DNA from: Actinoplanes cyaneus
Lineage (GTDB): Bacteria; Actinomycetota; Actinomycetes; Mycobacteriales; Micromonosporaceae
Direction: 5' to 3'
NCBI RefSeq assembly: GCF_016862095.1
Contig: NZ_BOMH01000058.1
Span: forward strand, 62,001-126,000
Length of the DNA stretch: 64,000 bases
Shown here: piece by piece, positions 7,371 to 15,325 of the stretch
Numbering within the stretch: the first letter of the stretch is position 1
Layout: each line of letters starts with the position of its first letter
The notes under the pieces: model-generated
What the model saw: only the letters and a program-made list of their open reading frames with translations
Told to the model about the DNA's origin: nothing
Databases searched by the model: none
Program-made: the position numbers and the translations under genes

Positions 7371-8801
7371 ATGCTCAGTCTCACGCCGAGAATCGACCCG
7401 ACCATTCAGTCCCTGCTCGACGACCACGACTACCTGGGCGAACTGCTCGATGCCCTGGGCTCACCGCTCGCGGTGGTCCTGCCGCAACGGTTGCAGAAAA
7501 ACGTCACTGCCTTCCGTGAGACGTTCCGCCGGCACCACCTGTCCGGCCGGCTCTACTACGCGCACAAGGCGAACCGTTCGAGTGCTCTGCTGCGCGAACT
7601 CGCCGCCGGTGACATCGGGGTCGACGTGGCCTCGCTCGGCGAGTTGCAGCACGCGCTGGGTGCCGGCTTCACCCCGGACCGCATCGTCGCGACCGGGCCG
7701 AAGAGCCGCGAGTTCCTCTGGCTGGCGGCGCGCGCCGGGGTGACCGTCAGCGCCGACTCCTACGACGAGCTCGCCGAGCTGGCCGGCATCGTGGCCGGTC
7801 ACCGCCTGCCGCGCGTGCCGGTCACGCTGCGACTGTCCGGGTTCGCCTCGGCCGGCGTGCGCGTGCTGACCCGGCGCAGCCGCTTCGGCAGCCCGGTCGG
7901 CGAGCTGGCCGACCTGCTCGACCTGCTGGAGAAGCGGGCCGACCACCTGGAGCTGACCGGGGTGGCGTACCACCTGGACACGATCGGGCTGCCGGAGAAA
8001 GCGGTCGCGCTGGAGAGCTGCCTGGCCGCGCTGGACGAGTGCCGGGCGCGCGGGCTGCGGCCGCGATCGCTGGACATCGGCGGCGGCTTCGGCGTCAACT
8101 ACCTGGCCGAGGGCGCGGAGTGGGATCGCTGGACCTCGGAGCTGGGGCAGGCCGTGCTCGGCCGGCGCGCGCCGATGACCTGGGAGAACCACGGTTACGG
8201 CCTGCGGGCGGAGAACGGCACCCTGAGAGGCAGCCTCGCGGTGTACCCGGCATATCGTCCCGTCGCCGGCGCCGCGTATCTCGACCGCCTTCTCGGCACG
8301 CCCGCCCCCGAGCGTGGCCGCCCGCTCGGCGAGCTGCTGCTGGACCACATGTACGACCTGGACGTCGAGCCCGGCCGGGCCCTGCTCGACCAGTGCGGGC
8401 TGGTCCTGGCGCGCGTGACGTCCGTCGCGGGCGACCGGGTCGGGCTCGATCTCAACGCCCGCGACGTCAGCCTCGAGGAGCACGGCGTCCTGATGGACCC
8501 GGTGGTCGTCCCGCGCGGCGGGGATCGCCGCGCCGGCCCCGCGGGCGTCTACCTCTTCGGCAACCTCTGCCTGGAGTCCGACCTGATCACCCGCCGCAAG
8601 GTGCACCTGCCGGTCGTGCCCCGCCCCGGCGACCTGCTCGCCTTCGTCAACACCGCCGGCTACTTCATGGACTTCAGCGCCACGCACGCCCTGCATCAGC
8701 CGATCGCCCGCAAGGTCGCGGTCTACCGGTCCGGCGGCAAGCGCCGGTGGTGCCTGGACGAGCAGTACTGGCCGGTCCACACCCGGCAGGAGGTCCCATG
8801 A
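7371..8801 (+). CDS. Y4yA-like PLP-dependent decarboxylase (ornithine/DAP decarboxylase fold)
   Basis: A 476-residue fold-type III PLP enzyme. The TIM-barrel lysine is Lys66 in YYAHKANRSSALLREL. Further conserved parts are VDVASLGELQHAL, the Gly-rich phosphate site DIGGGFGVNY, and the C-terminal LFGNLCLESDLI...GDLLAFVNTAGYFMDFSA, which supplies the catalytic Cys and Tyr region. The pattern fits the Y4yA group related to diaminopimelate, ornithine and carboxynorspermidine decarboxylases, as I recall it. It likely decarboxylates an amino-acid-like intermediate. It heads a four-gene operon, overlapping the next gene by 4 nt; GGAG lies six bases before ATG 7371. Confidence 0.85.
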   Translation: MLSLTPRIDPTIQSLLDDHDYLGELLDALGSPLAVVLPQRLQKNVTAFRETFRRHHLSGRLYYAHKANRSSALLRELAAGDIGVDVASLGELQHALGAGFTPDRIVATGPKSREFLWLAARAGVTVSADSYDELAELAGIVAGHRLPRVPVTLRLSGFASAGVRVLTRRSRFGSPVGELADLLDLLEKRADHLELTGVAYHLDTIGLPEKAVALESCLAALDECRARGLRPRSLDIGGGFGVNYLAEGAEWDRWTSELGQAVLGRRAPMTWENHGYGLRAENGTLRGSLAVYPAYRPVAGAAYLDRLLGTPAPERGRPLGELLLDHMYDLDVEPGRALLDQCGLVLARVTSVAGDRVGLDLNARDVSLEEHGVLMDPVVVPRGGDRRAGPAGVYLFGNLCLESDLITRRKVHLPVVPRPGDLLAFVNTAGYFMDFSATHALHQPIARKVAVYRSGGKRRWCLDEQYWPVHTRQEVP

Positions 8802-10114
8802 GACACGACGACATCACCGAGGCGATCGGCAACACGCCGCTCGTACGCATCGATCCGGCCGTGCACGGCCTGGCCAACATCGACCTGTACGCGAAACTGG
8901 AGCTGCTCAACCCGTTCGGCTCGGTGAAGGACCGCGCGGCCTGGCACATGGCCCGCCCGCTGCTGGCCGGCGCCAAGCCGGGCGACACCGTCGTCGAGCT
9001 GTCCAGCGGCAACACGGCGAAGGCCCTCGCACTGCTCGCCGGGATGCACGGGCTGCCGTTCACGAGCGTCACCAACCGGATGAAGGTCCCCGAGATCAAG
9101 GAGCTGCTGCTCCTGCTCGGCGCGCAGATCGACGAGCTGCCCGGCCGATCGGAGTGCCTCGACCCGACCGACACCGACGACCCGCTCGCCCGGATGCACC
9201 GGCAGCTGGCCTCGTCGGGGAGCGGCTATCTGCACACCGATCAGTACTTCAACGAGCGCAACGTCGACGCCCACGTGCACGGCACCGGCCCGGAGATCGT
9301 GAAGGACCTGGACGGGCGCGCCCCGGACTGGTTCGTCGCCTGCGTCGGCACGGCCGGCTCGTCGACCGGCGTGGCCCGCGTGCTGCGCCAGCACAATCCG
9401 GACGTCGAGGTGGTCGGGCTGGTCGCCGAGAAGGGCGACTTCATCCCGGGGATCCGGACGATCGACGAGGTGCACGAGGTCGGGCTCTTCGACCCGGACG
9501 TCTACGACACGATGGCCGCGGTCACCGCTGACGACGCGATCGACGGGCTGCTCACCCTGAGCCGGCGGTGCGGCATCCTGACCGGGCCGACCGGCGGGGC
9601 CGCGTTCGTCGGCGCGGTCCGGCGGCTTCGGGCTGTCGACGCGACGCTGACCAGCCGGAAGAGTTGCGTGTTCATCGTCTGCGACAGGATCGAGAGCTAT
9701 CTCTCGTACGTCCGTGACCGCCGCCCCGAGCTCTTCGGCCGCCCGCCGCGGCGCAACTCCACGGGCACCCTCACCGACGCCGAGCTCCACGCCGCGCCCG
9801 CGATCGGGGTCGAGGCCGCCCAGCGCTGGCTCGGCGAGACGGACGCGCTGGTGGTGGACCTGCGCAACCCGTACGCCTATCAGGCTCTGCACATCGCCGG
9901 CTCGATCAACCTGGTCGACGAGGTCTTCGCCGACCTGCTCCACGCGGGGCTGCCGTTCAGTCGCCGCCGGCCCGTCCTGATGGTCTGCCCGGTCGGCGAG
10001 AAGTCGGCGCGTTACGCGGCCCTGCTGCGCCGGATGGGCCACCCGGACGTGCACTCCCTGGCCGGCGGGATCATCGCCTGGCGCGACGCGGGAGCCGAGC
10101 TTGTCCGCGACTGA
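8798..10114 (+). CDS. cysteine-synthase-like PLP enzyme fused to rhodanese domain
   Basis: A 438-residue two-domain protein. Residues 1-315 form a fold-type II PLP enzyme of the cysteine synthase/SbnA group: AIGNTPLVRI, Lys44 in NPFGSVKDRAA, ELSSGNTAKAL for the substrate carboxylate, and GTAGSSTGVARVL and TGPTGGAAF for the phosphate end. Residues 330-438 form a rhodanese domain (LVVDLRNPYAYQALHIAGSINL) with Cys397 in VLMVCPVGEKSARYAA, so a sulfur-carrying active site appears intact. AGGAGG and an ATGA overlap with the upstream gene support the start. The fusion suggests persulfide sulfur delivered to an O-activated amino acid; alternatively it makes a diaminopropionate-type product as SbnA does. 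Substrate unknown. Confidence 0.85.
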   Translation: MRHDDITEAIGNTPLVRIDPAVHGLANIDLYAKLELLNPFGSVKDRAAWHMARPLLAGAKPGDTVVELSSGNTAKALALLAGMHGLPFTSVTNRMKVPEIKELLLLLGAQIDELPGRSECLDPTDTDDPLARMHRQLASSGSGYLHTDQYFNERNVDAHVHGTGPEIVKDLDGRAPDWFVACVGTAGSSTGVARVLRQHNPDVEVVGLVAEKGDFIPGIRTIDEVHEVGLFDPDVYDTMAAVTADDAIDGLLTLSRRCGILTGPTGGAAFVGAVRRLRAVDATLTSRKSCVFIVCDRIESYLSYVRDRRPELFGRPPRRNSTGTLTDAELHAAPAIGVEAAQRWLGETDALVVDLRNPYAYQALHIAGSINLVDEVFADLLHAGLPFSRRRPVLMVCPVGEKSARYAALLRRMGHPDVHSLAGGIIAWRDAGAELVRD

Positions 10115-11375
10115 GGCACGGCGCGACGCGGCGGGGGACACGACGGAATCGCGGCGTGGCGGGGCGGGGGACACGAATGGAATGCGGCGCGGCGTGGCGG
10201 ATCTGGCCGCCTGGCAACGGGGGCTGCGTGCCCAGTTCCCGATCGTCACGGCGAACCCGGACCTCGCCTACCTGGACAGCGCCGCCACCGCCCAGAAGCC
10301 GCAACCGGTCCTCGACGCGGTGATGACCTACCTGACCGGCGAGAACGCCAACGCCGCCCGCGGCACCTACCCCTGGGCCAACCGCACCACCGCGCGGGTC
10401 GAGCAGGCCCGTGACCGGCTGCGCGCGTTCCTCGGCGACCCGGATCCCGGCCGGTCCGGGGTCCACTTCGTCAGCGGCGCCACCGAGGGCCTGCGCACGG
10501 TGGCCCGCGACTGGCTCACCCCGCAGCTGCGCGACGGTGACGAGATCGTCGTCGCGCACGCCGACCACCGGGCGAACATCGTCGCCTGGCAGGAGGCGGC
10601 CGACGTGGCCCGCGCCCGTGGCGACCGCGTCACGCTGGTCCCGATGCCCTACGACGGCGCCCACGACTACGACGCGGCGCGCCTCGCCGACCTGGTCACG
10701 CCGCGGACCAGGCTGATCGCGGCCACGCACGTGCACCACGTCTACGGCAACGACATGCACGTGTCCCGGCTGCGCGCCGCGGCCGGCCCGGGCGTCCCGA
10801 TCTGCCTGGACGCCGCGCAGAGCGTCGGGCACATGCCGGTGTCGGTCGCCGAGCTCGACGCCGACTTCCTGGTCTTCTCCGGCCACAAGGCGATGGCGCT
10901 GCCCGGCACCGGTGCGATCTGGTCCCGCAACCGGCGCGGTCCGGTCTTCCGGCCGGGCGGCTGGCAGGGCACGCCGAACACGGCCGGGATCGTGAGCCTG
11001 GCCGCGGCCCTGGACTGGCTCGACATGGCCGGTCTTGATCAGATCGCCGCGTGGACCCGAGACCTCGCCGCACGGCTGACGAACGGGCTCGCCGGTCTGG
11101 ACGCCTACGAGGTGCTGGGCTGCCAGACGAGCCTCACCGCGGAGTCCGCCGTCCAGCGCCGGCAGGGCATCGTGACGTTCCGCCACCGCGCGATCGGCTC
11201 GAACGACCTCGGTTTCATCCTGGCCGCCGACGGCTTCCTGATCCGCGCCGACGGTCACTGCCAGGGAGAGGAGGGCGAGAAGACCTCGTCGGTACGGGTG
11301 AGCCTGCACGTCCACAACACCGTCGAGGAGATCGACCGGCTGATCGACCGGCTCGCCGCGCTGAATGACGCCTGA
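10101..11375 (+). CDS. class V aminotransferase / SufS-like cysteine desulfurase
   Basis: A 424-residue fold-type I PLP enzyme: LDSAATAQKPQPVLDAV at residues 58-74, Lys263 in FSGHKAMALPGTGAIW (Schiff base), His153/His156 in AHADHRANI, and Cys387 in IRADGHCQGE, aligned by position with the persulfide Cys of group II desulfurases. SufS partners are absent, so a pathway-specific sulfur donor is likely. TTG at 10101 is preferred (GGGAG six bases upstream, 14-nt overlap with the previous gene); ATG at 10182 is the alternative and would remove a low-complexity leader. Together with the rhodanese domain upstream it suggests internal sulfur relay. Confidence 0.85.
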   Translation: MSATEARRDAAGDTTESRRGGAGDTNGMRRGVADLAAWQRGLRAQFPIVTANPDLAYLDSAATAQKPQPVLDAVMTYLTGENANAARGTYPWANRTTARVEQARDRLRAFLGDPDPGRSGVHFVSGATEGLRTVARDWLTPQLRDGDEIVVAHADHRANIVAWQEAADVARARGDRVTLVPMPYDGAHDYDAARLADLVTPRTRLIAATHVHHVYGNDMHVSRLRAAAGPGVPICLDAAQSVGHMPVSVAELDADFLVFSGHKAMALPGTGAIWSRNRRGPVFRPGGWQGTPNTAGIVSLAAALDWLDMAGLDQIAAWTRDLAARLTNGLAGLDAYEVLGCQTSLTAESAVQRRQGIVTFRHRAIGSNDLGFILAADGFLIRADGHCQGEEGEKTSSVRVSLHVHNTVEEIDRLIDRLAALNDA

Positions 11376-11394
11376 CCGCAACCCTCATCTGCTA

Positions 11395-11411
11395 AAAACG
11401 GTTGTCGTTTT
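11395..11411. promoter_or_regulatory. inverted repeat AAAACG-N5-CGTTTT, possible Fur/Zur-like box
   Basis: AAAACG-GTTGT-CGTTTT is a perfect 6-bp inverted repeat in a GC-rich setting, 16 bp before the methyltransferase start, inside a 52-bp gap in the operon. Its A/T-rich arms resemble metalloregulator (Fur/Zur) boxes. As RNA it could also be a small hairpin near the ribosome-binding site. Assignment is tentative. Confidence 0.3.
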
Positions 11412-11427
11412 CGCAGGGAGGGATGCC

Positions 11428-12195
11428 GTGACGCCGATCGCCCTCGACGCCGCCCGGGTCGCCGGCTGGCGGGCCACCTGGGACACGATGATGACCGGCT
11501 TCGTCCCCGGCCTGTCCGCTTTCGAGCGTGTCCTGACCACCGCCGCCGAAGCGCTGCGCTGCGGCCCGCCGGCCCGCGTCCTGGACCTCGGCGGCGGCCC
11601 CGGCCTGCTCGCCGAGCGGATGGCCGCCCGCTGGCCGGACGCCGCCGTCACCCTCGTCGACCTCGACCCGGTGCTGCTCGAACTCGCCCGCGCCGGGCTG
11701 CCCGGCGAGATCGGCGTGATCGGCGCCGACCTCACCTCGACCGTCTGGCCGGCCCGCACCGGCGGCGGCCACGACCTGATCACCGCGGTGATGGCCGTGC
11801 ACTACCTGACCCCCGCGGCGATCCGGGCGCTCTACGCCGCGGCCCGGGACGCGCTGGCCCCCGGCGGCGTGCTGGTCGTGGCCGACGTGATGCCCGACGA
11901 CGGGGTGCCCGCTCTGATGCGCGTGCTCGACCCGGGGCCCGGCGAGGCGGCCGCGGAGCTGGCCTGGGCGCAGTGGTGGGGCGAGCTCGCCGCCGTGCCG
12001 CAATTCCAGGACCTGATGACCGCGCGCGCCGAGCTGTTCCGGGACCGCCCGCCGGCCGGCTTCACCGCGGACCTCGGCTGGCATGCGGCCGCGGCCCGCG
12101 ACGCCGGATTCCGCGAGGCCGGCGCCCTTTGGCGGGATGGGCGGCACGCGGCGCTCGCGGCCTTGGCGGGCGGCATGCCGTGCTCGCGGTCTTAG
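11428..12195 (+). CDS. class I SAM-dependent methyltransferase
   Basis: A 255-residue Rossmann methyltransferase: motif I VLDLGGGPGLLAERMA, acidic loop VTLVDLDPVLLELAR, motif IV region DLITAVMAVHYLTP, and LAPGGVLVVADVMPDDG. The GTG at 11428 has GGGAGGG five bases upstream; an upstream GTG at 11365 is possible but lacks support. It closes the PLP operon after a 52-bp gap holding an inverted repeat. The last ~17 residues (RHAALAALAGGMPCSRS) are encoded by the start of a 29-bp tandem repeat, which supplies the stop codon, so the original C-terminus may have been altered by repeat expansion. Confidence 0.85.
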   Translation: MTPIALDAARVAGWRATWDTMMTGFVPGLSAFERVLTTAAEALRCGPPARVLDLGGGPGLLAERMAARWPDAAVTLVDLDPVLLELARAGLPGEIGVIGADLTSTVWPARTGGGHDLITAVMAVHYLTPAAIRALYAAARDALAPGGVLVVADVMPDDGVPALMRVLDPGPGEAAAELAWAQWWGELAAVPQFQDLMTARAELFRDRPPAGFTADLGWHAAAARDAGFREAGALWRDGRHAALAALAGGMPCSRS

Positions 12196-12318
12196 CGGGT
12201 GGCGCGCGGCGCTGGCGGCCTTGGCGGGTGGCATGCCGTGCTCGCGGTCTTAGCGGGTGGCGCGCGGCGCTGGCGGTCTTAGCGGGTGGCGCGCGGTGCT
12301 GGCGGTCTTAGCCGGGCC
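12151..12318. repeat. 29-bp tandem repeat, about 5.8 units
   Basis: Units start at 12151, 12180, 12209, 12238, 12267 and 12296, with consensus GYGCTSGCGGYCTTRGCGGG plus a GGCRYGCSG tail. Units 2 and 4 are identical, and there are two alternating subtypes (CATGCC and CGCGCG ends), showing higher-order duplication. The array starts inside the methyltransferase gene and ends before the PepSY gene. The 29-bp unit breaks the reading frame, so copy-number change alters the protein end. Confidence 0.85.
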
Positions 12319-12395
12319 TTAACGGTCGCACAGCGTGCGGATAGCCCTCGCGGCGCGATTGTCTTCTCGTCCGCAGCGACCAGGAGGTTCCGCAC

Positions 12396-13172
12396 ATGTT
12401 CAAGATTCGTACCGCCGTCTTCGTGGCCACCGGCGCCCTCGCCGCGCTGGGCGTCGCCGGCACCGCCCTCGCCGCCGACGGTGGTTTCCCGGCCTCGGCT
12501 CCGCCGTCGGCAACTGCCGATTCTGCCGTACGGGATGCCGGCACCGTGAGTGCCGAAGCGGCCGGGGAGATCGCGATCCGGGTCGTCGGCGGCGGATTCG
12601 CCGAGTCCGTCGAGCCGGAGACCGAGCACGGCCGCCCGGTGTGGAATGTGGACGTGTTCGCCGCCGGGGTGGAGCACGACGTCGACGTGGACCGCGCGAC
12701 CGGCGAGGTGCTGCGTCACCGCACCGGGGACGGCGCCGACCTCCCGGTCTCCCCGCCGGCGTCCGCGAACCCCACTCCGCCGTCCACGAACCCCACGCCG
12801 CGGTCCACGCCGCGCGCCTCGGCCTCCGACGACCACGGCCGCCGCACCGGGGCCGGCGACGACCGGGGTGGCAACCGCACCCGCTCCGCCGAGCCGGGTG
12901 ACGACAACGGCGGCACGCGCACGCGTCACGCCGAGGCCGGCGACGACAACGGTGGCACGCGCACCCGCGGCGCCGAGGCCGGCGACGACAACGGCGGGCG
13001 CGGCCACGGCGGCGACGACAAGGGCCGTGACGACAAGGGCCGTGACGACAAGGGGCGTGACGACAGGGGCGGCGATGACAAGGGGGGTGACGACAGGGGC
13101 GGCGATGACAAGGGGCGTGACGATCGGGGCGGGGACGACCACGGGCGTGGCGGGCACGGCTCGGACGACTGA
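12396..13172 (+). CDS. secreted PepSY-domain protein with charged repeat tail
   Basis: A 258-residue exported protein. The signal peptide is residues 1-27 (MFKIRTAVFVATGALAALGVAGTALAA). Residues ~50-110 form a single PepSY-like domain (EIAIRVVGGGFAESVEPETEHGRPVWNVDVF, then EHDVDVDRATGEVLRHR). A Pro/Thr linker (~115-145) leads to a low-complexity tail: three GDDNGG/DRGGNRTR-type units, then about ten DDKGR/DDRGG pentads to the C-terminus GHGSDD. The tail is strongly zwitterionic and Gly-rich, likely disordered, perhaps binding metal ions or cell-wall polymers. AGGAGG precedes ATG 12396. PepSY domains are known as peptidase inhibitors or sensors; here the role is unknown. Confidence 0.8.
   Translation: MFKIRTAVFVATGALAALGVAGTALAADGGFPASAPPSATADSAVRDAGTVSAEAAGEIAIRVVGGGFAESVEPETEHGRPVWNVDVFAAGVEHDVDVDRATGEVLRHRTGDGADLPVSPPASANPTPPSTNPTPRSTPRASASDDHGRRTGAGDDRGGNRTRSAEPGDDNGGTRTRHAEAGDDNGGTRTRGAEAGDDNGGRGHGGDDKGRDDKGRDDKGRDDRGGDDKGGDDRGGDDKGRDDRGGDDHGRGGHGSDD
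12900..13160 (+). repeat. in-frame repeats encoding Asp/Gly/Arg/Lys tail
   Basis: Two repeat types lie inside the PepSY gene: 48-bp units around 12900-13010 (GACGACAACGGCGGC cores) and 15-bp units of GTGACGACAAGGGCC type from about 13010 to 13140. Near-identical adjacent units (for example 13028-13057) suggest recent slippage. All keep the frame. Confidence 0.7.
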
Positions 13173-13243
13173 GCCGGCCCCGGGCGGCGGCCGCATGACG
13201 ACAGTGGCCGCCGCTCACCGCCGTACAGTGATAGAAAGCTTTT

Positions 13244-15253
13244 ATGATCTTCGATGACCTCGACGCCTACGTCAGCCTTCCCCGGCTCGCCGGCCTGCGG
13301 ATCTCCCCGGACGGCCGTCGGCTGGTGGTCGGGGTGAGCACGCCGGACCGCAAGGGGAGTCGCTACACGACCGCGCTCTGGGAGATCGACCCGGAGGGGA
13401 CCCGCCCGGCGCGGCGGCTGACCCGCAGCGACAAGGGCGAGTCCGTGGCCGGGTTCACGGCCGGGGGCGACCTGCTGTTCACCTCGGCCCGGCCGGACCC
13501 GGCGGCTGACCCCGCTGACGAGCCGGTGACCGCGTTGTGGCTGCTCCCGGCCGGTGGCGGCGACGCCCGCGTGATCGCGTCCCCGCCCGGTGGCGTGCAC
13601 GACGCGGTGGTGGCAGGCTCCGGCACCGTCGTCTTCGGCTCGTCGATGATGCCGTCCGCGGGCAGCGCGCCGGCCGACCGTGAGCTGCGCGGGAAACGTA
13701 AGGACGCCGGCGTGAACGCGGTGCTGTACGAGGACTACCCGATCCGGCACTGGGATCACGCGTTCGGCCCGGACCGCACCCGCCTGCTCGCCACCGACCT
13801 GGACGGCACCGACCTGGACGGCACCGAGCCGCGCGACCTCACGGGGCACGTGGGCGGCGCGTTCCCGGCCGAGGGCGGCTGGGATCTGGCGCCGGACGGC
13901 CGTACCGTCGTGGCGGTCTGGACCGTGAGTGAGCCCGCAGCCTCGCGCCGCGCCGGCCTCGTCGCCGTCGACGTGGCGACCGGCGAGCGCCGCACCCTCG
14001 GCGGTGACCCCGAGCACGAGTTCGAGTCGCCGCGGATCTCGCCCGACGGCACCCAGGTCGCCGTCGTCGTCCACCGCCGGTCCACCGCGCAGGACCCCGG
14101 CGACCGCTGGCTGGCCGTCGTGCCGCTGGCCGGTGGTCCGGTGCGGGCGCTGACGCGGGCGTGGGACCGGTGGCCGGCCGGGATCCGCTGGACGCCGGAC
14201 GCGACGGCGCTGATCGTGAACGCCGACCACGACGGCCGCGCGCCGCTCTGGCGGGTCGACGCGGCGACCGGCGAGGTGACCCGGCTGACCGGTGACGACG
14301 CCTCGTACACCGACTTCGAGGTCGCGCCGGACGGCAGCGCGGTCTACGCGCTGCGCTCGGCCATCGACAGCCCGCCGCTGCCCGTGCGGGTCACGCTCGA
14401 CGGCACGATCACCACCCTGACCGGTCCCGCCCCGGCGCCGGAACTGCCCGGAACGCTGACCGAGGTGACCACCACGGCCGCGGACGGCACCCCGCTGCGG
14501 GCCTGGCTCGCGCTCCCGCACGGCGCCGGCCCCGATGCCCCCGCGCCGCTGCTGCTGTGGATCCACGGCGGGCCGCTCGGCTCGTGGAACGGCTGGTCGT
14601 GGCGCTGGTGCCCGTGGCTCGCGGTGGCCCAGGGGTACGCCGTGCTGCTGCCCGACCCGGCGCTGTCGACCGGCTACGGTCACGAGTTCATCAGGCGCGG
14701 CTGGGGGACGTGGGGGTCGGCCCCGTACACCGACCTGATGTCCCTGACCGACGCCGCGGTGCGGCGCGCCGACGTCGACGAGACCCGGACCGCGGCGATG
14801 GGCGGCAGCTTCGGCGGTTACATGGCCAACTGGATCGCCGGGCACACCGACCGCTTCGCCGCGATCGTCACGCACGCGTCGCTGTGGGCGCTCGACCAGA
14901 TGTGGGGGACCACCGACCACTCCTACTACTGGGTGCGGGAGATGACCCCCTCGGCGATCGAGGCGAACTCGCCGCACCGCTTCGCCGACCGGATCACCAC
15001 CCCGATGCTGGTGATCCACGGCGACAAGGACTACCGCGTGCCGATCGGTGAGGGGCTGCGCCTCTGGTGGGACCTGCTGTCGAGGTCCAAGGCGGAGGAC
15101 GGGTCCAGCCCGCACAAGTTCCTGTTCTTCCCCGACGAGAACCACTGGATCCTGACACCGGGGCACGCCAAGGTCTGGTACGAGACGGCGTTCGCCTTCC
15201 TCGCCCACCACGTCCACGGCCGCCCCTGGCAGCGCCCGGAACTCCTCGGCTGA
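13244..15253 (+). CDS. S9 family (prolyl oligopeptidase-type) serine peptidase
   Basis: A 669-residue two-domain peptidase: an N-terminal beta-propeller (~1-400, with WD40/TolB-like blades such as ISPDGRRLVVGVS and APDGRTVVAVW) and a C-terminal alpha/beta hydrolase. The triad is Ser522 (MGGSFGGYMAN), Asp596 (IHGDKDYRVP) and His634 (DENHWI). LLLWIHGGPLGSWN supplies the oxyanion region. No signal peptide, so cytoplasmic cleavage of peptides or acyl-peptides is expected, as in acylaminoacyl peptidases. ATG 13244 follows only a weak AGAAAG. It stands alone. Confidence 0.92.
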   Translation: MIFDDLDAYVSLPRLAGLRISPDGRRLVVGVSTPDRKGSRYTTALWEIDPEGTRPARRLTRSDKGESVAGFTAGGDLLFTSARPDPAADPADEPVTALWLLPAGGGDARVIASPPGGVHDAVVAGSGTVVFGSSMMPSAGSAPADRELRGKRKDAGVNAVLYEDYPIRHWDHAFGPDRTRLLATDLDGTDLDGTEPRDLTGHVGGAFPAEGGWDLAPDGRTVVAVWTVSEPAASRRAGLVAVDVATGERRTLGGDPEHEFESPRISPDGTQVAVVVHRRSTAQDPGDRWLAVVPLAGGPVRALTRAWDRWPAGIRWTPDATALIVNADHDGRAPLWRVDAATGEVTRLTGDDASYTDFEVAPDGSAVYALRSAIDSPPLPVRVTLDGTITTLTGPAPAPELPGTLTEVTTTAADGTPLRAWLALPHGAGPDAPAPLLLWIHGGPLGSWNGWSWRWCPWLAVAQGYAVLLPDPALSTGYGHEFIRRGWGTWGSAPYTDLMSLTDAAVRRADVDETRTAAMGGSFGGYMANWIAGHTDRFAAIVTHASLWALDQMWGTTDHSYYWVREMTPSAIEANSPHRFADRITTPMLVIHGDKDYRVPIGEGLRLWWDLLSRSKAEDGSSPHKFLFFPDENHWILTPGHAKVWYETAFAFLAHHVHGRPWQRPELLG

Positions 15254-15325
15254 CGTACGGCGCTGACCGTCCCGTTCGCGATCGACATCGACCTCACCGA
15301 GATCGACCGGTTCTGACCGCAGCGG

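Noticed and set aside
12151..12318. CRISPR-like array
   Set aside because: Units are directly adjacent 29-bp repeats with no unique spacers, and no cas genes are present.
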